A stretch of 64,000 nt of DNA from JAVKFY01 sp040223615 (GTDB lineage: Bacteria > Pseudomonadota > Alphaproteobacteria > GCA-2731375), in NCBI GenBank assembly GCA_040223615.1, contig JAVKFY010000010.1, forward strand, positions 84,337-148,336. Reading direction: 5' to 3'. A program made the translations under genes and the position numbers. The stretch's first letter is position 1. Each line of letters starts with the position of its first letter. The notes under the pieces were generated by a model. It saw nothing but the letters and a program-made list of their open reading frames with translations, made no database searches and was not told the origin of the DNA. This document shows positions 33,256 through 42,702 of this stretch, one piece after another.

Positions 33256-33294
33256 ATGCCGGGGGAAGGTGACGCGGGACGTCCCGCCCGGCAT
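33256..33294. repeat. Nested palindrome with repeat-family ends, copy 3
   Basis: ATGCCGGG (33256-33263) pairs with CCCGGCAT (33287-33294), which is followed by GACGG as in the hairpin repeats at 12206 and 15554. Instead of a TCAAG loop it encloses an inner 14-bp perfect palindrome GCGGGACGTCCCGC (33274-33287). It may be a derived copy of the repeat or a separate operator. Confidence 0.4.
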
Positions 33295-33486
33295 GACGGC
33301 CCGGGTACGCCTGAAAGTGTCCACGGGCCTGGCCAGGCGATTGTGGCCGGAGCTGGGTTGGGCGTCGACCACCGCGGTCTCCGATTGCGGTGTTGAATTG
33401 CTTGGAACATCGTAGGGGCAGTTGCCGCCGCGCCAGGTACCTGTTGTCCCGCCCGGCCAGCCCGGCGAGTCAGGTCGAGGAACGAG

Positions 33487-36400
33487 ATGACGAGTGAACC
33501 GGGACTTCTTTCCGAGCTGAAGGCACCGTGGCGCATCGGCGTCGATGTCGGCGGTACCTTCACCGACCTGGTGCTGACCGACGACGCTGCGCAGAGCCTG
33601 GTGGTGAAGGCGCCGTCGGTGCCCGCCGACCCGAGCCAGGGGGTGCTGGCCGCGCTGGAGCGGCTGGCGGACGGCCTGGGCTGTGCGGTGCCAGACATCC
33701 TGAGGGGTTGCGTGCTTTTCGTTCATGGCTCGACCGTCGCCACCAACACCATGCTGGAAGGCAGCGGCGCGCGCGTCGGCCTGCTGACGACCGAAGGCTT
33801 TCGCGACGCGCTGGAGATTCGCCGCGGCCTCCGGGAAGACCAGTGGAACCACCGCGCCCCGTTCGCGCCCGTGCTGGTGCCTCGGTTTCTCCGCCAGGGC
33901 GTCGGCGGCCGGATCGACAGCGACGGCAGCGAGCATGCGCCACTGGCGTTGCCCGACGTGGATCGTGCGCTGGAGCTGTTCCAGGCCGAAGAGGTCGAGG
34001 CTGTCGCCATCGCCTTCTTCAACAGCTTCCTGAACGAAGCGCATGAGTCGGCGGCGGCGGCCCACGTCGCGGCGCGCCGACCGGACGGGTGGGTGACGGC
34101 TTCGGCCGCGCTGTCCCCGACGCTGGGCGAGTACGAACGGACCTCGACGACCGTGGTGAACGCGACGCTGCTGCCGCGGATTGGCCGCTATCTCGACCGG
34201 CTGCAGAGCCGGCTCGCCGACCTGGGGCTGAAGCGGCCGATCCTCATGTTGCAGTCCAACGGCGGCGCGGTCTCGGTCGACCAGGTCGCCAACCGGCCGG
34301 TCAACCTGCTGCTGAGCGGGCCGGCGGCGGCGGTCGGTGCCCTCAACTACTATCGCGGCCTGATCGACAGGGCCGCGACCGAGGGCGATGCCGGCAACCT
34401 GATCTCGATGGAGATCGGCGGCACCTCATGCGACGTCATGCTGATGTCGGCCGGCGAGGTCGCCCTGAAGGACGACCTGATGATCGCCGGCTACCACGTC
34501 TCGACGCCGGCGATCGATATCCACACCATCGGCGCCGGCGGCGGCACGATTGCCGGCGTCGATGCGGCGGGCATGTTGTTCGTCGGACCGTCCGGCGCGG
34601 GCGCCGACCCGGGCCCGGCCTGCTACGGCAAGGGCGGCCTGGAGCCGACGGTGAGCGATGCGCAGCTCGTGCTCGGTCGTCTACGCCCCGGCGCCTATGC
34701 CGAATCCGGCTTGACGCTGGACCTGGAAGCCGCCCGGCAGGCGATCCAGGCCAGGGTCGCGACCCCCCTGGGGCTGTCGGTGGAAGCGGCGGCGGCAGGC
34801 ATCATCGCCGTGCTGGAACAGAATCTGCTGCACGCCGTCGAGCACATGTCGATCGAACGGGGCTACGCGCCGAACCGCTTCACGCTGGTCGCTGCCGGCG
34901 GCGCCGGCCCGATGCACGGGACGAACGTGGCCCGCGGCCTCGGCTGCGCGCGCCTCTATGTGCCGCGGGATGCCGGTGCCCTCTGCGCGGTCGGCATGCT
35001 GCATGCCGACGTCCGCCAGGACCTGCAGCGTTTCATGCGCGCCGAGCTGGACAGCGTCGACCCCACGGCAGTGACCGACGGATTCAAGCAGCTCGACGCC
35101 CAGCTCCTCGCCATCATGGCGGAAGAAGGCTTCGATCGCGCCCAGGTCGATCTGGAACGGTCGATCGATCTGCACTACACGGGCCAGCTTTCCGCGTTGC
35201 GGGTGCAACTGGCCGACGGCGCTTTCAACGCCGGCGCGGTCCGACAGGCGTTCGAGGCCGAGTACCAGCGCCTGTACGGTCATATCCAGCCGGATGGCAC
35301 GATCATGACCGGTGCCCTGCGGGTCGCCAGCCGTGCCGCGACCGGCACGCCAAAGGCGCGCGTCGGCACCGCGGCCGGTGACCGCACGACGGCCACGCCC
35401 TCGGCGACGAGGTCCGTCTGGCACGACCCCGCCGGCTGGCTGGAGACGCCCGTTTATGCCGGGGCCGACCTGGCGAATGGGGTGCGTATCACCGGCCCGG
35501 CGGTGATCGAAGAGCCGACCACGACCGTGCTGCTCGGGCCCGGCGACACCCTGACCGTCGATGCAGCGGGCAACCTGATGATCGAGGTCGCGGCGACGGC
35601 GCCGGTGCGGCGCGATGCGACGGCGGACCGCGACCCAGTGATCCTGGCGTTGATGCAGAACCGGCTCGACCAGATCAGCCGGCACATGGGCTGGGTGATG
35701 ACGCGAACCGCCCGCAGCCCGATCTTCAGCCAGAGCCATGACTTCTCCTGCTTCGTCACCGATCCCGACGGCACCCTGGTTGCCAATGCCGACGGCATTC
35801 CGATCCACACCGGCGGCGGCGGATTCGCCGTGCGCGCATTGCTGCGCGATTTCGCCGGACGGATCGCACCGGACGACGTCTTCCTGCTCTCCGACCCCTA
35901 CGTCGCCGGCGGCAACCATCTGCCGGACTGGGTGATCGCGCGGCCGATCTTCGTCGGTTCGCCGGCCCGGCTCGCCGGCTTCTGCTGCAATCGCGCGCAT
36001 CAGTCCGACATCGGCGGCGGCCTGGCCGGCACCTACAATCCCGAGGCGACCGAGATCTGGCAGGAAGGCATCCGCCTGCCGGTCCTGAAACTGGTCGAAC
36101 GCGGCACTGTGCGCGACGACCTGTGGAAACTGCTGCTGATCAACTCGCGTACATCGGACCTGCTCGACGGCGATCTCCGCGCCATGCTGGGAGCGACCCG
36201 CGTCGGCGAGCAGCGCGTCGCGGCCCTGGCCGACGAGCTCGGCCTGGAGTCCTACTTCGCGCACCTGGCCGGCGTGCTCGACCATGCCGATGCCCGCATG
36301 CGCGACGCGGTGGCGGCGCTGCCGAATGGCGTCTACCGCGGCGAGGACCACACCGACAACGACTGTTTCGAGACGGTCGACGTTGCCGTTCGCGTCGTCG

Positions 36401-37353
36401 TCACCGTGGTTGACGACAAGCTGACCCTCGACTTCTCGGACAGCGATCCGCAGATGCGCGGCTTCAAGAACTCCTCCCTCGCCAACACCTACTCGGCCGC
36501 CTTTCTCGCTCTCTCGTCCTTTTTCGACACCGACATTCCCCGCAACGAGGGGACCTATCGCTGCGTCGAGATCGTCGCGCCGCTGGGCACCATCGTTAAT
36601 GCGCGGCCGCCGGCGCCGATGACCATGAACACGGTCTTCGTGGCGCATGAGATCGTTCACGCGGTCTGGCAGGCGCTCGCGCTGGCCTGCCCCGAACGCG
36701 CCTGTGCCGGCTGGGCCAAGACCACCCACAACCACATCACCGGGCAGAAACCGGACGGCAGTTCGTGGGTGATGTACCAGTGGCACGCCATGGGCACACC
36801 GGGCGCCACGGCCGAGCGCGACGGCTTTCCGCAGATGGGGCACCTGATCTCGCTCGGCGGTCTCGATCTGCCCAATCTGGAGTTTCACGAACAGCTTTTC
36901 CCGGTCCGCTATCGCCGCTGGGAGATGCGGGCGGACGCGGCCGGCCCGGGCTTCCGGCGCGGCGGCACCGGCGTGCGCTACGAATGCGACGTGCTGGTGC
37001 CGTGCACCTGGTCGTTTCGGGCCGAGGGACTGGACACGCCGTCGGGCCATGGCGTCGAAGGCGGCACGACGGGTGCGGTCGGCGAGCAGGTCATCCAGCC
37101 CGTCGACGCGCCGGCCTTCGTGCCGCCGAAGTACGGCGTTCGCCGTCTGGGGCCGGCGCGGATCGTGGCCGACACGCCCGGCGGCGGCGGGTTCGGCGAC
37201 CCGTTTCTGCGCCCGGCGGCACTGGTGCTGCGCGACGTGCGCGACGGCGTGTTGAGCGCGGCGGCGGCGGCCCGCGACTATGGCGTTGCGGTCACCGCCG
37301 ACAGCGCCGCCATTGACGAGGCCGCGACACGCCAGCTCAGGGCGCGGCACTGA
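33487..37353 (+). CDS. 5-oxoprolinase / N-methylhydantoinase, fused HyuA-HyuB
   Basis: 1288-residue fused enzyme, the usual length of ATP-dependent 5-oxoprolinase. The N-terminal HyuA part (1 to about 710) begins with GVDVGGTFTDLVLTDD, an ASKHA-type phosphate loop, and has FVHGSTVATNTMLE and GGTSCDVML. The C-terminal HyuB part (about 714 to 1288) starts at DPVILALMQNRLDQISRHMG and contains HTGGGGFAVRALL and DVFLLSDPYVAGGNHLPDW. It cleaves the lactam of 5-oxoproline or a hydantoin with ATP. It is separate from, and longer than, the split pair at 40897-44768. A start ATG at 33487 follows GAGGAACGAG. The neighbouring XDH-like gene suggests a heterocycle catabolic role, but the substrate may be plain 5-oxoproline. 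Confidence 0.88.
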   Translation: MTSEPGLLSELKAPWRIGVDVGGTFTDLVLTDDAAQSLVVKAPSVPADPSQGVLAALERLADGLGCAVPDILRGCVLFVHGSTVATNTMLEGSGARVGLLTTEGFRDALEIRRGLREDQWNHRAPFAPVLVPRFLRQGVGGRIDSDGSEHAPLALPDVDRALELFQAEEVEAVAIAFFNSFLNEAHESAAAAHVAARRPDGWVTASAALSPTLGEYERTSTTVVNATLLPRIGRYLDRLQSRLADLGLKRPILMLQSNGGAVSVDQVANRPVNLLLSGPAAAVGALNYYRGLIDRAATEGDAGNLISMEIGGTSCDVMLMSAGEVALKDDLMIAGYHVSTPAIDIHTIGAGGGTIAGVDAAGMLFVGPSGAGADPGPACYGKGGLEPTVSDAQLVLGRLRPGAYAESGLTLDLEAARQAIQARVATPLGLSVEAAAAGIIAVLEQNLLHAVEHMSIERGYAPNRFTLVAAGGAGPMHGTNVARGLGCARLYVPRDAGALCAVGMLHADVRQDLQRFMRAELDSVDPTAVTDGFKQLDAQLLAIMAEEGFDRAQVDLERSIDLHYTGQLSALRVQLADGAFNAGAVRQAFEAEYQRLYGHIQPDGTIMTGALRVASRAATGTPKARVGTAAGDRTTATPSATRSVWHDPAGWLETPVYAGADLANGVRITGPAVIEEPTTTVLLGPGDTLTVDAAGNLMIEVAATAPVRRDATADRDPVILALMQNRLDQISRHMGWVMTRTARSPIFSQSHDFSCFVTDPDGTLVANADGIPIHTGGGGFAVRALLRDFAGRIAPDDVFLLSDPYVAGGNHLPDWVIARPIFVGSPARLAGFCCNRAHQSDIGGGLAGTYNPEATEIWQEGIRLPVLKLVERGTVRDDLWKLLLINSRTSDLLDGDLRAMLGATRVGEQRVAALADELGLESYFAHLAGVLDHADARMRDAVAALPNGVYRGEDHTDNDCFETVDVAVRVVVTVVDDKLTLDFSDSDPQMRGFKNSSLANTYSAAFLALSSFFDTDIPRNEGTYRCVEIVAPLGTIVNARPPAPMTMNTVFVAHEIVHAVWQALALACPERACAGWAKTTHNHITGQKPDGSSWVMYQWHAMGTPGATAERDGFPQMGHLISLGGLDLPNLEFHEQLFPVRYRRWEMRADAAGPGFRRGGTGVRYECDVLVPCTWSFRAEGLDTPSGHGVEGGTTGAVGEQVIQPVDAPAFVPPKYGVRRLGPARIVADTPGGGGFGDPFLRPAALVLRDVRDGVLSAAAAARDYGVAVTADSAAIDEAATRQLRARH

Positions 37354-37370
37354 CCGCGGGCACAGCGCAA

Positions 37371-37487
37371 TCAGGCGCGTTCGATAACGCCGATCCGCCC
37401 GGATCGATAGTCGTCGACCGCGGCGATCAGTTTGTCGCTGGTGGACACCACAAGGGGCCCGAAGCGGACCACCGGCTCGTCTGGCGG
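37371..37487 (-). pseudogene. Pirin C-terminal remnant
   Basis: On the minus strand a frame ending in TGA at 37373-37371 encodes a C-terminal stretch reading DEPVVRFGPLVVSTSDKL and then AAVDDYRSGRIG, which matches the conserved EPVxRYGPFVMNTxEEIxxAIxDYxxGRFG end of pirin-family cupins. The rest of a pirin (about 200 residues) is absent; upstream the frame loses similarity and runs into the molybdenum hydroxylase start. It is therefore a fragment, probably left by a deletion when the neighbouring genes came together. Confidence 0.7.
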
Positions 37488-37578
37488 TCGTCCACCCCCG
37501 GCGCGAGGCGAAGCTAGCCGGGCCTTCGGTGCCATGCCATCGTTCGTGCGGCACAAGCTGAACGAGGAGCAAGACGAC

Positions 37579-39912
37579 GTGACCGATTCCGCCACCGAGG
37601 GCTCGATCCCCCGGATCGAGGATGGCCGATTTCTGATCGGTCGTGGGTGCTACACGGCGGACCACGATCGCCCGGGCCAGCTTTATGCCGCGGTGGTGCG
37701 CTCACCCCACGCCCATGCCGCGATCCGCGACATCGATACAGCCGCCGCCCGGGCCGCGCCGGGCGTCGCCGGCGTGTGGACCGACGCCGACCTTGCCGCG
37801 GAAGGACTCGGCACGTTGCCGTGCGACGTACGCTTCGAGGCGACGACACCACTGATCGTGCCGCCGCGCCGGGCCCTGGCGCGAGAGCGCGTGCGCCACG
37901 TCGGCGATCCCGTTGCCTTCGTCGTCGCCGAGTCGGTCGCCGCCGCGCTGTCCGCGGCCGAGCGGATCGACGTCGACTACGCGCCGCTGCCGGCCATTGT
38001 CGACGGCAAGGCGGCGCTGGCCTCGGATGCGCCGGCATTGTGGACCGAAGTGCCCGGCAACCTTGCCTTCACCTTCGAAAAAGGCGACCAGGCCGCCACC
38101 GCCCAAGCCATCGCCAGTGCTGCCCATGTCGTCGACCTGCCGCTCGTCAACAATCGGGTCAGCGCCTTGCCGCTGGAGCCGCGTGCCGCCATCGCCGAGG
38201 TCGACGCCGCAAATGGGCGCCTGCTACTCGAGGTCGCCGGCCAGGGTGTGCACGGCATCCGTCGGCCACTGGCGAGCGCGATCTTCCACCTCGACAACGA
38301 CGACATCGCCGTCTTCGCGCACGACGTCGGCGGCGGTTTCGGCCTGAAGAACTTCCTCTATCCCGAGTACATCCTGCTGCTGTGCGCGGCACGCCGGCTC
38401 GGCCGGCCGGTCAAATGGGTGTCGACGACCGCCGAGGACCTGATGGCCGCGGTGCATGGCCGCGCGATGCAATGCCGCGGCCGGCTCGCGCTGGACGACG
38501 CCGGCAACTTCCTGGCTCTCGACGTCGACATCGTCGCCAATCTCGGCGCCTACGTCTCCGGCGGCGGACCGGGGGCGGCGACCAATGCCGCCTCGACGGC
38601 GATGGGTGGCATCTACGACATCCCGGCCATCTTCATGCGCAGCCGGGGCGCGCTGACCAATACCACGCCCGTCGACGCCTATCGCGGCGCCGGCAAGCCG
38701 GAGGCCAACTACATCATCGAGCGGCTGATCGACACCGCCGCGCGCCGGCACGGCTTCGACCCGGTTGAATTGCGGCGGCGCAACGCGGTCGACCGCTTTC
38801 CCTATCGCAAGGCGCTGGGCGCGGTGCTCGATTGCGGGCGCTACAAGGCGAACATCGAGACGGCGACACGGCGCGCCGACCGCGACGGCTTCGCCGACCG
38901 TCGCGCGCGAGCGGCGGCGGCCGGCCGGCTGCGCGGCCTCGGCGTCGCCTGCTTCCTGGAGAGTGCGCGCGGCGCGCCGCAAGAGGAGGCGCAGATCCGC
39001 TTTGCCGCCGACCGCATGATCGAGCTGGTCACCGGCACCGAATCGAACGGCCAGGGTCACGAAACCGCCTTTGCCCAGGTCGCCGCTCAACGCCTGGGCC
39101 TGCCGCTTGCGGCGTTCCGCTATGTCCAGGCCGACACGCGAGAAACCCGCATCGGCTTCGGTCACGGTGGCGCCCGCTCGATGCACATGGGCGCCGGGAC
39201 GCTGGCATTGGCCATCGACCGGATGCTGGAGACGGCCCGGCCGCTTGCCGCGCAACTGCTGCAGGCCGATCCGTCGGCACTGGACTACGCCAACGGCCGC
39301 TTCAGCGTGCGCGGCACCGACCGGGGCATCACGCTGCTCGACGTCGCCACCGCCGCGCACCAGTCCGACCTGTCGGCTGCCGGCGGCCTCGACACTACCG
39401 TGTTCCGCCAGGACGCGCCCTTCACCTTCCCCGGCGGATGCCACCTGGCGGAAGTCGAGGTCGACCCCGAAACCGGCCAGGTCACCCTGCTGCGCTACAC
39501 CGCGATCGACGACTACGGCCAGCTGGTCAACCCACGGTTGGCGGAGGGACAGGTGCACGGCGGCCTCGCCCAGGGAATCGGGCAGGCGCTGGGCGAGGAC
39601 ATCGCCTACGACCCGGAGTCGGGCCAACTTCTGTCCGGCTCGCTGATGGACTACTGGCTGCCGCGCGCGGCCGATCTGCCGGCCTTCGACGTCGCGCTCG
39701 ATGGCGTGCCGACGACCGCCAACGCGCTGGGCGTGAAGGGGACCGGCCAAGCCGGTTGCATCAGTGCTCCACCGACCGTCGTCAACGCCATTCTCGACGC
39801 ACTGGCGCCGCTCGGTGTGACGGATATCGAGATGCCGGCTACACCCGAGCGAGTCTGGCGCGCGATCCGCGATGCACGCCGAACGGGCGGTCCGGCATAC
39901 AAAGAGAGTTAG
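37579..39912 (+). CDS. Molybdenum hydroxylase large subunit (XDH/CoxL-like), catalytic Glu replaced by Gln
   Basis: 777-residue molybdopterin subunit. The N-terminal domain opens PRIEDGRFLIGRGCYTAD, the Mo-site loops include GGGFGLKNF (about residue 253), AYRGAGKPEANY (about 367) and the ESNGQGHET loop (about 490). The C-terminal motif reads VKGTGQAGCISAPP; in known members the equivalent GxGE holds the catalytic base, and here the codon at 39748-39750 is CAA (Gln). GTG at 37579 is chosen because GAGGAG at 37564-37569 fits; an ATG at 37534 is an alternative. No 2Fe-2S or FAD subunit gene is adjacent, so it is an orphan large subunit. It may be inactive, use another base, or partner distant subunits. 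Confidence 0.82.
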   Translation: MTDSATEGSIPRIEDGRFLIGRGCYTADHDRPGQLYAAVVRSPHAHAAIRDIDTAAARAAPGVAGVWTDADLAAEGLGTLPCDVRFEATTPLIVPPRRALARERVRHVGDPVAFVVAESVAAALSAAERIDVDYAPLPAIVDGKAALASDAPALWTEVPGNLAFTFEKGDQAATAQAIASAAHVVDLPLVNNRVSALPLEPRAAIAEVDAANGRLLLEVAGQGVHGIRRPLASAIFHLDNDDIAVFAHDVGGGFGLKNFLYPEYILLLCAARRLGRPVKWVSTTAEDLMAAVHGRAMQCRGRLALDDAGNFLALDVDIVANLGAYVSGGGPGAATNAASTAMGGIYDIPAIFMRSRGALTNTTPVDAYRGAGKPEANYIIERLIDTAARRHGFDPVELRRRNAVDRFPYRKALGAVLDCGRYKANIETATRRADRDGFADRRARAAAAGRLRGLGVACFLESARGAPQEEAQIRFAADRMIELVTGTESNGQGHETAFAQVAAQRLGLPLAAFRYVQADTRETRIGFGHGGARSMHMGAGTLALAIDRMLETARPLAAQLLQADPSALDYANGRFSVRGTDRGITLLDVATAAHQSDLSAAGGLDTTVFRQDAPFTFPGGCHLAEVEVDPETGQVTLLRYTAIDDYGQLVNPRLAEGQVHGGLAQGIGQALGEDIAYDPESGQLLSGSLMDYWLPRAADLPAFDVALDGVPTTANALGVKGTGQAGCISAPPTVVNAILDALAPLGVTDIEMPATPERVWRAIRDARRTGGPAYKES

Positions 39913-39939
39913 CGGCCAGGCAGGCCGCATGCGGGTCCC

Positions 39940-39954
39940 CGCGGCTCTGCCGCG
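39940..39954. terminator. Hairpin between convergent genes
   Basis: CGCGGC and GCCGCG pair perfectly (6 bp) around TCT in the 43-bp gap between the converging hydroxylase and D-carbamoylase genes. It has no T-tract on either side; it may be a weak bidirectional terminator. Confidence 0.4.
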
Positions 39955-39955
39955 A

Positions 39956-40900
39956 TCAGGTGGTCCTGGGCGGCAGGATGGCGCCCGTCTGTTCGACGAT
40001 CCTTCGGTAGTGCGCCACCTGCCGATTCTGCTCGAAGTTGAACATCGCTTCCTTGTTATGGCGAGCCAAGTCGAGATCGCAACGGAACGTCACGAGCTCG
40101 TCGCCGCGCGTACTTGCCATCGCGACGATCTCGCCGGAGGGCGCGATAATGCAACTGCCGCCGATGAAGTCGGACCCCTCCTCGCGGCCGGCCTTGGCAA
40201 CACCGACCACCCAGCTGCTGTTCTGGTAGGCGCCTGACTGCATGCACAGGTGGTTGTGGAAGTCGGTAAGGTGGTCGTAGATCGGCTCCCACGGGATGTT
40301 CGTCGGCGTGTTGTAGCCGAGCATGATCAGTTCCGCGCCCTGCAGACCGAGCACGCGATAGGTTTCGGGCCAGCGCCGGTCATTGCAAATGCACATCCCG
40401 ACGACGCCGTCGAACGCATGCCATGCGCCGAAGCCCAGGTTGCCGACGTCGAAGTAGCGCTTCTCCAGATGCTGTAGTTCGTACTGGGGTAGGTGCTCGG
40501 CATGGCCCGGCAGGTGAATTTTGCGGTACTTGCCGAACTGTCGGCCCTGCTGATCGACCAGGATCGAGGTATTGTAGTGCCGGGTCTCGCCATCCTCCTC
40601 AACCAGTTCCGCATAGCCGAGGTAGAAGCCGATACCGAGCCGGGCCGCCGCGTCGAATAACGGCTTGGTTTCCGGCCCCGGCATCTCACGCTCGAAGAAG
40701 CTGTCGATCTCGTCCTGGTCTTCCATCCACCAACGTGGAAAGAAGGACGTAAGCGCGATCTCGGGAAACACGACGACCTGACAAGAGGAGGCGTGGGCCT
40801 GATGGAGCAAGTCGACCAGGCGCCGAACAACCTGGGCACGGCTCTCGTGGCGGCCTGTCGGACCAAGTTGCGCGGCGCCAACCGTGACAATACGCGTCAT
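39956..40900 (-). CDS. N-carbamoyl-D-amino-acid hydrolase (D-carbamoylase)
   Basis: 314-residue nitrilase-superfamily amidase. The triad is Glu47 (VVFPEIALTSFFPRW), Lys127 (KYRKIHLPGH) and Cys172 (CICNDRRWPE), the same residue numbers as in the well-studied Agrobacterium D-carbamoylase, and the surrounding segments (EMPGP, LGYAELV, NTSILVD, QHLEKRYF, GYNTPT, FHNHLCMQSGAYQN) match that enzyme, including its typical length. It hydrolyses N-carbamoyl-D-amino acids to the D-amino acid, CO2 and ammonia. The ATG overlaps the HyuB stop by 4 bp, so it ends the hydantoinase operon. This assigns the operon to hydantoin or ureide catabolism. Confidence 0.93.
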   Translation of the reverse strand: MTRIVTVGAAQLGPTGRHESRAQVVRRLVDLLHQAHASSCQVVVFPEIALTSFFPRWWMEDQDEIDSFFEREMPGPETKPLFDAAARLGIGFYLGYAELVEEDGETRHYNTSILVDQQGRQFGKYRKIHLPGHAEHLPQYELQHLEKRYFDVGNLGFGAWHAFDGVVGMCICNDRRWPETYRVLGLQGAELIMLGYNTPTNIPWEPIYDHLTDFHNHLCMQSGAYQNSSWVVGVAKAGREEGSDFIGGSCIIAPSGEIVAMASTRGDELVTFRCDLDLARHNKEAMFNFEQNRQVAHYRRIVEQTGAILPPRTT

Positions 40901-42702
40901 GTCGCCCCCCTCATCTGGCTCCGCGTCGCCTCTGTTGCCGCGAGATCGAGGCTGCCGTCGGCGCCGATCACAACACCGTAGTCAGCTCTTGCCTTGTCGG
41001 CGTCGATATAGCCGTCCAGCACGTCGTCCAGGACATCGTCTGGTGTCCGCTCGAGCGGATCGCCGTACCCGCCGCCACACGCCCGGGTGGCGATGATGCT
41101 GTCGCCCGGCTGGAACGCGCGCCACGGCCACTTCGAGGGCAGTGACTTCGGTTCCCCACCATTGCCTGGCCGGTAGACCAGTTCCGCGGTGACCCCGTCA
41201 TGCCCGCCGAACAGGCCGTTTGGCGCATAGCTGTGCCCCTCGCTCTCGATCGAGGCCCCGCCCTCGGCCAGGAACTGGACCTCGCGGATCGAACCGACAC
41301 CACCGCGCCAACGGCCGGCGGCGGCAACGCCCTCGCGCAGCTCATAGCGCGCGATCCGCAACGGCACGTGTGACTCGATGTCCTCGATCGGATTGTTGCG
41401 CGTGTTGGCATAGAGGACGTCGACCGAGTCCATGCCGTCGCTGCCCCAGCGCCCACCATAACTGCCGGACAGCAGCTCGACCTGGACCCAGAAACCGTCG
41501 CCCTGGTGGCCGGTATAGACCATGCCGCCGCCATTGCCGCACGCGCCGCAGACCTGACGCGGCACGACCTGACCGAGCGCCTGGATCAGCGCGTTGGCCA
41601 TCTCGATGCCTGGACAGAATCGGGCGATCACGGGCGCCGGGAAAATCGGGTTGGCGAGGCAACCCTTCGGGGCGACGATCTTGATCGGCCGGGTCAGCCC
41701 GGCATTCTGGGGGATCTCGCCATGCACCGCGCTGTCCAGCAGCACCGTGCGGATCGCCAGCCAGATCGCGCAGTCGACGGTGCCCTCCAGCGGCATGTTT
41801 ATCGGCCTGTCCGATACCTGCGGTGCCGTCCCGGTGAGGTCGATGATGAGCTCGTCGCCGCGCACCTTCACCGTGACCACGATCGGCAGATCCCGCCGCC
41901 GCGGATCAGGATCGTCGACGAACCCGTCGATATACCGCGTGGCCGTGTAATCGCCGTCCGCCAGCTCGGCGATTGCCGCCCGCATCTGGCGCTCGGTGTG
42001 GTCGTACATGTCCTCCACCGCCGCCTGCACGTTCTCGTAGCCGTAATGCTTGACGAGATCGAGATAGCGCTGCGCTCCAATCCGCGCCGCGGCGACCTGC
42101 GCCTCCATGTCGCCCAGTACCAGGTCGGGCAACCGAATGTTGCTGCGCAACATGTGCCAGACTTGGTTGTTGCGGCGGCCCTCCTCATAGACCTTGACTG
42201 CCTGGAACTGCAGGCCCTCGGCGTAGCTGTCGATTGCGTCGACAATGCCACCGCTGCCCGGCGTGTGAGCGCCGATGTCCAGGTGGTGCGCCGTCGTGGC
42301 GCTGAACGCAATCAGACGCTCGCCGAGAAACACCGGCACCACGAAGGCGACGTCCGGTCCATGGCTGGCACCGGCATAGGCGTCGTTGTGCATGATGACA
42401 TCGCCGGGCCGGATATCCTCGCCACGTTCTTCGAGCTGCCGCCGGATACCCCGGATGTAGCCCGGGATCGGCCCTGACTGCAGCGGCGTCGACTGCTTGG
42501 CTTCTGCCATCTGACAGTTGTTGATGTCGATCAGGGCAGCGCCGAAATCCTCCGATTCCCGGATGATCGACGAGTAGGACATCCGCATCAGCTTATAGCC
42601 CATCTCGATGGCAATATTCTCCAGCGCTCCCTGGATCACGCTGCCCGTCACCGCGTCGATGCGACTACGCTCATGCGGCAGGTTCGATTGGACGTTCATC
42701 AC
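40897..42702 (-). CDS. hyuB: Hydantoinase B / oxoprolinase B subunit
   Basis: 601-residue HyuB subunit of an ATP-dependent N-methylhydantoinase-type enzyme. Signature regions are VTGSVIQGALENIAIEMGYKLMRMSYSSI (split here as VIQGALEN and RMSYSSIIRESEDFGAALID, residues 18-63), DVIMHNDAYAGASHGPDV (about 102-119), and the C-terminal ACGGGYGDPLERTP. It overlaps both neighbours by 4 bp (HyuA upstream, D-carbamoylase downstream). With HyuA it would cleave the amide ring of a hydantoin-type substrate using ATP. A close paralogue is at 57466-59250. Confidence 0.9.
   Translation of the reverse strand: MMNVQSNLPHERSRIDAVTGSVIQGALENIAIEMGYKLMRMSYSSIIRESEDFGAALIDINNCQMAEAKQSTPLQSGPIPGYIRGIRRQLEERGEDIRPGDVIMHNDAYAGASHGPDVAFVVPVFLGERLIAFSATTAHHLDIGAHTPGSGGIVDAIDSYAEGLQFQAVKVYEEGRRNNQVWHMLRSNIRLPDLVLGDMEAQVAAARIGAQRYLDLVKHYGYENVQAAVEDMYDHTERQMRAAIAELADGDYTATRYIDGFVDDPDPRRRDLPIVVTVKVRGDELIIDLTGTAPQVSDRPINMPLEGTVDCAIWLAIRTVLLDSAVHGEIPQNAGLTRPIKIVAPKGCLANPIFPAPVIARFCPGIEMANALIQALGQVVPRQVCGACGNGGGMVYTGHQGDGFWVQVELLSGSYGGRWGSDGMDSVDVLYANTRNNPIEDIESHVPLRIARYELREGVAAAGRWRGGVGSIREVQFLAEGGASIESEGHSYAPNGLFGGHDGVTAELVYRPGNGGEPKSLPSKWPWRAFQPGDSIIATRACGGGYGDPLERTPDDVLDDVLDGYIDADKARADYGVVIGADGSLDLAATEATRSQMRGAT

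Larger units (their letters stand above)
33014..33486. other. 473-bp gene-free divergent region
   Basis: The gap between the divergent TPP enzyme and the fused oxoprolinase holds no convincing gene. A 62-codon frame at 33227-33415 has no recognisable similarity or ribosome binding site. The gap contains the hairpin at 33067-33087 and the nested palindrome at 33256-33294, and probably both promoters. Confidence 0.5.

Noticed and set aside
33227..33415. A 62-codon frame in the gap before the fused oxoprolinase
   Set aside because: It has no ribosome binding site or recognisable similarity and overlaps a palindrome.
34681..37665. A 994-codon open frame on the minus strand, opposite the fused oxoprolinase
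   Set aside because: It has no recognisable domain, is the antisense shadow of a strongly recognised gene and is expected in GC-rich DNA.
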